In this document: positions 5,702 through 11,905 of the stretch, one piece after another
How the letters are laid out: each line of letters starts with the position of its first letter
How positions within the stretch are numbered: position 1 is the first letter of the stretch
DNA from: Bacteroidota bacterium
GTDB taxonomy: Bacteria > Bacteroidota > Bacteroidia > Chitinophagales > Saprospiraceae
DNA: 11,905 nt
NCBI GenBank assembly: GCA_024277695.1
Contig: JAJRUR010000295.1
Coordinates: forward strand, 1-11,905
Direction of reading: 5' to 3'
Made by a program: the position numbers and the translations under genes
Notes under the pieces: model-generated
What the model was told of the DNA's origin: nothing
The model's input: only the letters and a program-made list of their open reading frames with translations
The model's database searches: none

Positions 5702-8011
5702 TTAATGACCGATAAATAGAAGTTTGCCAATCACCGTATCGGTTTGTCCAAAAAAAGCATTGGTCGAGCCAAAGATATAATAAACTCCCGATTGGACTCT
5801 GCGACCACTAAAATCTCTTCCATCCCAGATCACTTGACTACCTAGCGAAGTAGTCTGAAAGACGATACGACCTTGTACATCCGTGATTTTGACCTTGGAG
5901 TCATTGGCTAGTCCTTTGATGGCTATGGGGCCATCATAATCCGGGCGTACGGGATTGGGGAAGCTAATCAATTCTGAGCTGTGAAACTCTTTGCCTTGGA
6001 CGGCATCAGACCGAAAGGACATTACACCTTGGTCAGTACCTATATAGAGGATTCCTGTCTTGGGATCTACTTCGAGTTCGATGATCTTGTCCGAATAAAG
6101 CGGACTGTTTTCTGTATTAAAATGAAGGATTTCTTCATCGCCGGAGGGGGACTGCAAAAAAATACCGTTATCGGTACCAAACCATTTTCGGTTGGCAGGA
6201 TCTACGGCGATGGTGTTGACGCGTTCGTTTTCGAGAAGAAAAGCCAAAAATCCGTCTTGGAGGACTTTGGGGCGGTTACCGTCACAAGATGCATCGAAAG
6301 GATCCGGACAACTAAATACTACAGCACCTTGATCTGTTCCTACCCAAACCGAACCGTCCTGATCTATCGCCAAAGACCGCACCCGATTATTTTGTAGTTC
6401 GGAGTTGCTTGTATTGATGATTCGGCTACGGTCATCTGTCGGATCATCTAAATCTCCCTCGTCAAAGACGATCAAACCCTCACCGGAAGTTTCAGAGGAG
6501 ATCCACTTATACCCATTTGGATCGATGACGATAAAACTCAAGAAGTTACTGCCTTGGGGTTTGATGCTCTTCCAACTGCCGTCAGAGCGCAATATTTTGA
6601 GGGGATTTGCTGTACCGAAGTTCGTCATCCAAAGATTGAGATCTTTATCAAAAGCTATTCCGAATACTCGCTCAGCTCCCACATCACCGATGAGGCGTTT
6701 TAGCGGTGAATTGGTCGAATTGTATATCATAAAGTCTGTACCGTCAAACTCCACAAGGCCTGAAAATATCGTTGAGATATAGATTTTGGAACCATCCGGA
6801 TGAGGTAATATCTGGTAATGGTCTCTCACTCCGCTAAGCGCAGGAGTTTTAAAAGCACTGTATTCTATCCAGTTATTATCTTGATAGACATAGGTTCCGC
6901 TCTGTCGCTGGAGATATGTCATGTTATCATCAGCTCCACCGGTACTAATGTATAGTGCATCATCGATGACTTTGATGTTTTGGACCAGATTGCTCGGAGG
7001 GGACAATATCGTCTCGGCAGAACAAGAGTTTGCCAGACTTCCTGTCTTTTTTAGGATCGAAAATCGATCTGCAAACCAGATGGTAGTGTATGCATCCTCA
7101 TAAACGTATTGTGGCCGATCTCTACAGTTAAAAGGTGCTTCTACCACAATTTCCTCATGATCGATAGCGATGACAGTCCCCTTGCATGCGTCCCCATTGG
7201 GTTTTTGACAGGCAAATCCTGCATAGATGTGTAAAGATCCGCTATACAGATACTCGACTTTTAGGTCCCTCTGACTGAAGATGAGTTCCATGCCTTGATC
7301 GATACGCATCAGATCTCCATCGATGTCCGCATAGAGTTTTTTTCTATATGCGCTGATGGCTTTGGAGCTATAGTCTATAGGTAACCCATCCGCCGGGCCC
7401 AACTTTTGCCAGGAGCTGAAGTCTATGATATTAGCATTAGATCGATGATCTACCCGAAAGATCCCTTCGTCGAGTGCAGCGTAGAGCATTCCGTCAAATT
7501 CGGTCAGTTGGTGTACAGGGGAATCTGTGAAGATAGTGGACAAAAAAGATTGCTGATCGATGCTCAGCTCTATAATCCCAAAGGCAGTACTCAAGAAAAC
7601 GCGATCATCCTCAGTAGCAAAAATAGATTGAATAGACTTATTTTTCTGGATGGTCAGGTTGAGTAATACGTCCACCATATTGACCGTTTGGTTTTCAAAA
7701 ACTAAATCGAGATTCCCATTGTCATAGCCTACGATCAGCACATCTTTGGAGGATAGATAGAGCAAGGAGGAGATACCTACATCGCTCAGTCGATTAATTT
7801 TGGACCAGTATTCGATAGATTTGTCTTCTCGATGGTAAACTGCTATAGCTGTTCCTGTCGAATAATACACAGCATCATTACCTCCGGTCACGGCATTGGA
7901 CTGGTTAAAGGGTAAGTATTGTTCCCACTGTCCGATCGCCAGATTATTTTGTGCGTATAGAATGGATGAAACTAAAAAACAGAACAGTATAGTCAAATAC
8001 TTTTGAAGCAT
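5702..8011 (-). CDS. porZ: Type IX secretion system protein PorZ
   Basis: A 769-residue secreted protein, close to the about 776 residues of Porphyromonas gingivalis PorZ. Residues 1-20 are a clear signal peptide (MLQKYLTILFCFLVSSILYA, cleavage near AQ). The start of the mature protein (IGQWEQYLPFN, then KINRLSDVGISSLLYLS and VGYDNGNLDLVFENQ) matches the PorZ family pattern. The body up to about residue 670 carries repeats of the two-component-regulator propeller type (for example NNRVRSLAIDQDGSVWVGTDQG and NTIAVDPANRKWFGTDNGIF), fitting PorZ's two seven-bladed beta-propellers. Residues 683-769 are a beta-sandwich CTD (FPNPVRPDYDGPIAIKG, KITDVQGRIVFQT, VIWDGRDFSGRRVQSGVYYI). PorZ sits on the outer membrane surface with PorU, PorV and PorQ, and delivers anionic LPS to cargo proteins. 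Other T9SS genes are not in the window. It lies 26 bases after nadD, suggesting one operon. Confidence 0.87.
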   Translation of the reverse strand: MLQKYLTILFCFLVSSILYAQNNLAIGQWEQYLPFNQSNAVTGGNDAVYYSTGTAIAVYHREDKSIEYWSKINRLSDVGISSLLYLSSKDVLIVGYDNGNLDLVFENQTVNMVDVLLNLTIQKNKSIQSIFATEDDRVFLSTAFGIIELSIDQQSFLSTIFTDSPVHQLTEFDGMLYAALDEGIFRVDHRSNANIIDFSSWQKLGPADGLPIDYSSKAISAYRKKLYADIDGDLMRIDQGMELIFSQRDLKVEYLYSGSLHIYAGFACQKPNGDACKGTVIAIDHEEIVVEAPFNCRDRPQYVYEDAYTTIWFADRFSILKKTGSLANSCSAETILSPPSNLVQNIKVIDDALYISTGGADDNMTYLQRQSGTYVYQDNNWIEYSAFKTPALSGVRDHYQILPHPDGSKIYISTIFSGLVEFDGTDFMIYNSTNSPLKRLIGDVGAERVFGIAFDKDLNLWMTNFGTANPLKILRSDGSWKSIKPQGSNFLSFIVIDPNGYKWISSETSGEGLIVFDEGDLDDPTDDRSRIINTSNSELQNNRVRSLAIDQDGSVWVGTDQGAVVFSCPDPFDASCDGNRPKVLQDGFLAFLLENERVNTIAVDPANRKWFGTDNGIFLQSPSGDEEILHFNTENSPLYSDKIIELEVDPKTGILYIGTDQGVMSFRSDAVQGKEFHSSELISFPNPVRPDYDGPIAIKGLANDSKVKITDVQGRIVFQTTSLGSQVIWDGRDFSGRRVQSGVYYIFGSTNAFFGQTDTVIGKLLFIGH

Positions 8012-8037
8012 ATAGGTATGATTTTAGTATAAACGCA

Positions 8038-8637
8038 TCAAGGACTTTCTTTAGTCTGTTTGGGTTTATACATATTTGATCCTGCGATATACTCATAGAC
8101 CGGTTCTGTAACCAGATATCTAAAAGATATATCCTCTGCTATGAGTCTGCGGATGTAACTAGAAGAAATATCGAGTAAAGGAGCATGGAGGATATGGACT
8201 CTAGGGTGGTCGATCCATCGGGTGGGTGGCGGTGCATTAGGTCTTTGATAGACATAGATGTCATGATGGGCTATGATATGTTCTGCATTTTTCCACTTAT
8301 GAAAATTTTTGAGATTGTCACTGCCCATGATGAGACTAAAATCGTGTTGTGGGTATTTTTCGTTGAGGTAGGCTAGAGTATGAATGGTATATGAGGGTGT
8401 GGGCAGATCAAATTCTATATCGGAGGCTCTCAGTTTTGGGTGGTCGGCTATAGCTAACCTTACGAGGTGTAGTCGATCATAATTATTGGCCAGACTTTGT
8501 TTTTTTTTGAAGGGATTTTGGGGGCTGATGACCATCCATACCTGATCCAAACTATCGAGTGAGGACAAATGATTGGCTATGATCAAGTGCCCGACGTGCA
8601 CGGGATTAAAAGAACCGAAAAAAAGCCCTATACGCAT
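8038..8637 (-). CDS. nadD: Nicotinate-nucleotide adenylyltransferase
   Basis: A 199-residue enzyme that joins nicotinate mononucleotide and ATP to give deamido-NAD and pyrophosphate, an essential step of NAD synthesis in the cytoplasm. The nucleotidyltransferase signature is GSFNPVHVGHL (residues 8-18, with H14 and H17 of HxGH). Other family motifs are the SPQNPFKKK loop (38-46), DRLHLVRLAI, IEFDLPTPSYTIHTL, MGSDNLKNFHKW (104-115) and the closing ISSSYIRRLI (157-166), which replaces the usual ISSTxIR with one change. The gene starts 30 bases after dnaN stops and ends 26 bases before porZ starts, so all three are likely co-transcribed. The ATG at 8637 gives the exact family N-terminus MRIGLFFGSFNP. 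Confidence 0.96.
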   Translation of the reverse strand: MRIGLFFGSFNPVHVGHLIIANHLSSLDSLDQVWMVISPQNPFKKKQSLANNYDRLHLVRLAIADHPKLRASDIEFDLPTPSYTIHTLAYLNEKYPQHDFSLIMGSDNLKNFHKWKNAEHIIAHHDIYVYQRPNAPPPTRWIDHPRVHILHAPLLDISSSYIRRLIAEDISFRYLVTEPVYEYIAGSNMYKPKQTKESP

Positions 8638-8667
8638 AGATCTATTCTTGATGAGTCCTCTTTATTG

Positions 8668-9777
8668 TCAATACATTACGGGCATGATAAGCATCAGCAA
8701 CTCTTCACCTTCTTTGGCAGTAAGAGGAGTGATCACCCCTGCCTTGGTCGAGTCGGCGAGTTGGATTTGGACATCATCGGCATCGATTACTGCGAGCAAC
8801 TCAGCGAGAAATCGGGCATTGAACCGTATATCCATGGGTTCACCGTCATATTGGCAACTGAGTTGTTCGTTTGCTTCATTGGAGAAATCGAGATCTTGTG
8901 TATTGATCGTCAAGCTATTTTCTGTCAAGGTGAGGGTGATTTGGTTTGAAGTTTTGTTGGCATATATGGCGATACGCTTAATAGAGTTTAAGAAATCTAA
9001 TCGATCCACGACCAAGGTATATGGATTATCTGTGGGTATGATACCGGCTACATTGGGATATTTGGCATCTATGAGTCGGCAGGCGACTTTAGTATCTTCC
9101 GACTCAAAAAATGCATGTGAGTTATTGTATGCGATGCTTAGATCACCTTGAGCCGGCAAGGCATTTCTAAGCATACTCAAGGATTTTTTTGGTAGTATGA
9201 ATGAAGCCGTATTGTCACAACTGACATCTGTAAAGGTATAGCGTACTAACTTGTGGGCATCGGTAGCGTTAAAAATGATTTTGTTAAAATCTATGACGAC
9301 GTTGACTCCTGTCATGGCTTCACGTAATTCGTCAGAAGAAGTCGCGAAGTGTGTTTTTTGTAGTGCTTGATGGATTAGAGAAGCATCCAAGTTGATAGTA
9401 TCTACGGCGTCCGGTTGTGGTATGCTGGGAAAGTCTTCGACATCATCACCGGTGAGGCGATATTTACCATAAGCAGATGTGAGCTCGATGCCTCTTGTTT
9501 CCAGATTGACTGTAAAGGTGATCGGCTGCTCAGGGAGTGCCTTTAGGGTTTCGAGCAATGTTTTGCCGGGGATGGCTATTTTGCCATCTTGATCACTCAT
9601 GACGGGTAGAGTAGTCACAATAGATGTTTCCAGATCAGTAGTGACGATAGTGAGTACATCACTTTCTATGACGAATAGGAAGTCTTCGAGTATGGCGATG
9701 ACCGGATTGTTGCCTATAGCACTACTGGTTTTTTGGCAGGCTTTGAGCAAATCGGAAGATGATAGGCTGAATTTCAT
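8668..9777 (-). CDS. dnaN: DNA polymerase III sliding clamp (beta subunit)
   Basis: A 369-residue beta clamp, the usual length (about 370), with three repeated domains of about 120 residues (1-120, 121-245, 246-369). It starts MKFSLSSSDLLKACQKTSSAIG with NNPVIAILEDFLF, a typical N-terminal domain of Bacteroidetes clamps. It ends MLIMPVMY, the conserved hydrophobic tail that lines the partner-binding pocket. Internal motifs such as GKIAIPGKTLLETLKALP and VSCDNTASFILPKKSLSML also fit. The clamp encircles DNA and holds polymerase and repair proteins. It is the first gene of the minus-strand cluster dnaN-nadD-porZ-msrB-SH3, and a promoter lies in the 176 bases shared with the divergent M16 gene. 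The gene is intact. Confidence 0.97.
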   Translation of the reverse strand: MKFSLSSSDLLKACQKTSSAIGNNPVIAILEDFLFVIESDVLTIVTTDLETSIVTTLPVMSDQDGKIAIPGKTLLETLKALPEQPITFTVNLETRGIELTSAYGKYRLTGDDVEDFPSIPQPDAVDTINLDASLIHQALQKTHFATSSDELREAMTGVNVVIDFNKIIFNATDAHKLVRYTFTDVSCDNTASFILPKKSLSMLRNALPAQGDLSIAYNNSHAFFESEDTKVACRLIDAKYPNVAGIIPTDNPYTLVVDRLDFLNSIKRIAIYANKTSNQITLTLTENSLTINTQDLDFSNEANEQLSCQYDGEPMDIRFNARFLAELLAVIDADDVQIQLADSTKAGVITPLTAKEGEELLMLIMPVMY

Positions 9778-9856
9778 ATAGCGGGCTTTAAATTTTTTTA
9801 ATGTCGATTAATATTATTCTTGCCAAAGCACCATTATCTTTGACAGCAGATTGGGA

Positions 9857-9891
9857 CAAAAGTACAATGTCTGAGCTATATTTTTGCAAAA
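9857..9891 (-). promoter_or_regulatory. Putative promoter of the dnaN-nadD-porZ cluster
   Basis: On the minus strand TTG (9889-9887) is followed after 22 bases by TACTTTTG (9864-9857), an exact TAnnTTTG -7 match. The start point would be near 9850, giving a leader of about 70 bases. Between leader and dnaN I see no known riboswitch or leader peptide. Confidence 0.5.
9879..9886 (+). promoter_or_regulatory. Putative -7 element for the M16 gene
   Basis: TATTTTTG on the plus strand is an exact match to TAnnTTTG. A TTG at 9851-9853 lies 25 bases upstream, slightly farther than usual. It abuts the -33 of the divergent dnaN promoter, so the two would overlap. An imperfect palindrome, TATTTT-tgc-AAAATA (9879-9893), covers both and could be an operator, or could be chance. 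Confidence 0.35.
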
Positions 9892-9953
9892 TAGTCCTTA
9901 TAATTATGTACAGTGTGTAGCTTAAGCAGTTGGAATACTAATATCGTGATATT

Positions 9954-11225
9954 TTGAAGAGCATATTTAGCTATAAAACTATAGAATCCGTGGCTTTGCC
10001 TGCTGTAGCTCAGCGAAAGACAGGTTCGGGGCTCGAAATCTATACGATAGAGTCTGCCGCACCGGATATTGTGCAGATCGAGTTGTTTTTTGAAGCGGGG
10101 AGGTGGTTTGAGCAGAAGCCTTTGGTTGCAACGGCTTGTTCTTATTTGATCAAAGAAGGTACTCGGAAAAAAAATGCCTACCAACTGGCCGAAAGTATCG
10201 AATATTACGGAGCGAGCTTACAGACCAAATGTGGCAATGACTATGCCTCTATCAGTCTTTATTGTCTTCGTCGCTATGCCAAAGATTTGCTGGACATCAT
10301 CTTTGAATTACTCACGGATGCACGTTTTGCAGAAGAAGAGTTATCGCTTTATGTCCAACGCAAAAAAGAGTCGCTAAAGACAGATCTCTCCAATGCTTCC
10401 ATAGTAGGCTATCGTGAGCTGACAAGTCAGATCTATGGTCAGGAGCATCCTTATGGTTATAATAGTTCGGAAGCTTATTATGATGCACTGACACGCGATG
10501 ATCTGCTCGAGCACTATGCGTGCTATCCATCCGGTTTGAGCTATATCTTTATGAGTGGTCGAGTAGATGATCATTTTGTCGCAGATATAACTCAACGCTT
10601 TGATCAGTTCAGCTCAGAACCCAAGGAGTTCAAGGTGAGATCGGCAGAGCCACCTACAGCAGCTAGGCAAAAATTGCTTCGTTGTACTGTAGCAGGAAGT
10701 AGCCAGACGAGCCTTTATATGGGCAGACTTCTCCCAAAATTAAATAAAGTCCAATGGTATGACTTGATGATTGCGAATACGATTTTTGGCGGATTTTTTG
10801 GATCGCGCTTGATGAAAAATATCCGCGAAGACAAGGGGTATAGCTATGGGGTGAGTTCTTTTATTCAGCGCAATAAGCATGCAGCTGCACTGATGCTATC
10901 TACAGATGTCGATCCCCAATATTTGACGGCTACTATCGAGCAGGTCAAAAAGGAGATGGAGCGTTTGAAGTCAGAGCCTATCGGCGAAGCTGAGCTCGAG
11001 TTGGTGCGTAATTATCTGATGGGCTCTTTTATGCAACAGTTCAATGGGCAGTCTCGGAGCATAAGATCTGTCAAGCGTTTAGTACTGAACGGGTCATCGA
11101 TCGACCAAGTCCACGGATTGATAGATCATCTCCAACAGATCTCGCCTGATGCTATACGCAAAGCAGCAGAGCAACATTTTAACTTTGAAGACTATTATCG
11201 TGTAGAGTCGGGCAAGATGCCCTAA
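9954..11225 (+). CDS. M16-family (insulinase-like) peptidase homologue lacking the zinc site
   Basis: A 423-residue protein with the two-domain M16 plan (about 25-200 and 200-410). The N-terminal zinc motif HxxEH should fall near residues 61-66, in the position occupied here by TACSYLIKEGT, so none of its histidines or the glutamate is present. The downstream AYQLAESIEYYGASLQ pattern still follows as in active members. The C-terminal domain keeps the substrate-binding signature SRLMKNIREDKGYSYGVSS, including R285, R291, Y296 and Y298. This is the pattern of the inactive partner subunit (as in mitochondrial processing peptidase alpha). No signal peptide or membrane segment is seen. The only possible start upstream of the domain is TTG at 9954; an in-frame stop lies at 9939-9941. 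No active M16 partner is in the window. It diverges from dnaN. Confidence 0.85.
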   Translation: MKSIFSYKTIESVALPAVAQRKTGSGLEIYTIESAAPDIVQIELFFEAGRWFEQKPLVATACSYLIKEGTRKKNAYQLAESIEYYGASLQTKCGNDYASISLYCLRRYAKDLLDIIFELLTDARFAEEELSLYVQRKKESLKTDLSNASIVGYRELTSQIYGQEHPYGYNSSEAYYDALTRDDLLEHYACYPSGLSYIFMSGRVDDHFVADITQRFDQFSSEPKEFKVRSAEPPTAARQKLLRCTVAGSSQTSLYMGRLLPKLNKVQWYDLMIANTIFGGFFGSRLMKNIREDKGYSYGVSSFIQRNKHAAALMLSTDVDPQYLTATIEQVKKEMERLKSEPIGEAELELVRNYLMGSFMQQFNGQSRSIRSVKRLVLNGSSIDQVHGLIDHLQQISPDAIRKAAEQHFNFEDYYRVESGKMP

Positions 11226-11255
11226 GAGATCCTGAAGCATTTGGGTTTCTGCTGG

Positions 11256-11905
11256 TCACAATACAAATTTGACCAACCTGAGTTCATGACCTACCTCGCT
11301 GGGGACTATAAATTCATTAGGTCCTATTTGTACCAGCTCACTAAACCGCAAGCCTAAGCCTTCGTACTGTGTGTTCATGACACTGCGTCGATTAGTAAAG
11401 CCCGTACCATCAAATAGATACTGACTGACTGTATTGTTTTTTTTGATTTCGTCATTAAATACGAGATGAGCACTCGAGGGAGTATTAAAAAAACCAAAGG
11501 AAGAATAAATCGCTTCATCACCAAAAGAATACTGACGCTTGCGCATCAGTCTAGACCAGTGCTGGCTGCCATCGGGATGTAGCGCCCACAAGAAGATATC
11601 TTCGTAGTAATAATCCACTTGATTATTGTAGGCCAGCGTACGTCGTGTACCGAGTCCATATGCACTGCGCTCAATGTGCTTGACCGACTCGCCTATGAGG
11701 ACTAGTCCCCCGTCATTTCTCCAAATCATCCGCCGTAGCAATACATGATTGAGATATTTGATTTTTAGTTTATCGACGCGATAATATTCTTTGAGTATAT
11801 CCACAGAAAAGGGATTAAATCGTTGCACAAGGTCAGCGGGATTATAAGGATTGATGGATAGAAAAAATAGTCCGGTTGACCGCCCGTCTTTATGAGGATG
11901 AGCCA
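11256..11905 (-). CDS. Unrecognised protein, C-terminal part only
   Basis: The minus-strand frame is open from the stop at 11256 through the window edge (at least 216 codons), so the GTG at 11828 is probably not the start: the upstream in-frame text (AHPHKDGRSTGLFFLSINPYNPADL) continues without a stop. The protein is rich in aromatic residues and beta-strand patterns, for example WRNDGGLVLIGESVKHI, YYYEDIFLWALHPDGSQHWSR and GFGxF-like stretches, with phrases such as NDGG and DGSQHWS that resemble blades of beta-propeller-like, probably envelope or secreted, Bacteroidetes proteins. I do not recognise the family and name no function. It is convergent with the M16 gene, with a 30-base gap and no convincing terminator. 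Confidence 0.7.
   Translation of the reverse strand, partial: AHPHKDGRSTGLFFLSINPYNPADLVQRFNPFSVDILKEYYRVDKLKIKYLNHVLLRRMIWRNDGGLVLIGESVKHIERSAYGLGTRRTLAYNNQVDYYYEDIFLWALHPDGSQHWSRLMRKRQYSFGDEAIYSSFGFFNTPSSAHLVFNDEIKKNNTVSQYLFDGTGFTNRRSVMNTQYEGLGLRFSELVQIGPNEFIVPSEVGHELRLVKFVL

Noticed and set aside
5981..6782. Two long open frames on the plus strand opposite porZ
   Set aside because: They are antisense to an intact, recognisable coding sequence, have no promoter or domain, and their composition follows from the porZ codons.
8569..9151. Overlapping plus-strand open frames opposite dnaN and the start of nadD
   Set aside because: Two different frames are open over the same bases, neither shows a domain, and dnaN in the opposite strand is certain.
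9876..10184. Minus-strand open frame across the M16 start and promoter region
   Set aside because: It covers the promoter elements and the conserved M16 N-terminus, has no recognisable domain, and the M16 frame is clearly coding.
11256..11828. Treating the last minus-strand gene as complete from GTG 11828
   Set aside because: The frame stays open to the window end with protein-like sequence, so the start is probably outside the window.
1..11905. Mobile element, CRISPR array, tRNA or defence system
   Set aside because: No transposase, integrase, terminal repeats, regularly spaced repeats, cloverleaf-like sequence or defence protein motif is visible on either strand.

Overview
The window looks like chromosomal DNA from a member of the Bacteroidota. 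The evidence is a recognisable PorZ protein of the type IX secretion system (found only in the Fibrobacteres-Chlorobi-Bacteroidetes group), promoters that resemble the Bacteroidetes TTG / TAnnTTTG pattern, AT-rich intergenic DNA, few Shine-Dalgarno sequences, and a LytS/LytT-type two-component pair. A marine or Saprospira/Lewinella-like relative is my guess from protein style; the sequence does not prove it.

Layout. 1-1091 (+): the end of a LytS/YpdA-like sensor kinase and its LytTR response regulator. 1088-1546 (-): an Lrp/AsnC regulator, convergent with the response regulator and overlapping it by 4 bases. 1547-1699: an AT-rich divergent control region with three Lrp-like 15-bp boxes, facing a PLP-dependent cystathionine gamma-synthase/methionine gamma-lyase family enzyme (1700-2956, +). 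2999-9777 (-): a long run of same-strand genes. Read in the direction of transcription it is dnaN, nadD, porZ, msrB and an SH3-domain protein, with gaps of only 10-38 bases, followed after larger gaps by a TlpA-like thioredoxin and a lytic transglycosylase. 9954-11225 (+): an M16-family peptidase homologue that lacks the zinc site, divergent from dnaN. 11256-11905 (-): the end of an unrecognised gene that runs off the window.

How the genes fit together. The Lrp protein probably controls itself and the neighbouring sulfur amino-acid enzyme, as MdeR and MdeA do in pseudomonads. The dnaN-nadD-porZ-msrB-SH3 cluster joins housekeeping functions (DNA clamp, NAD synthesis) to an envelope secretion component and an oxidised-methionine repair enzyme. 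The TlpA and transglycosylase genes downstream are also envelope functions, but each probably has its own transcript.

I see no mobile element, CRISPR array, tRNA, rRNA or recognisable defence system. No gene-free stretch exceeds 300 bases; the longest is 9778-9953. The most interesting points are the Lrp-box array, the porZ linkage to dnaN/nadD, the signal-less SH3 protein with an exact internal DNA repeat, and the zinc-site-less M16 protein. I found no convincing wholly new system.
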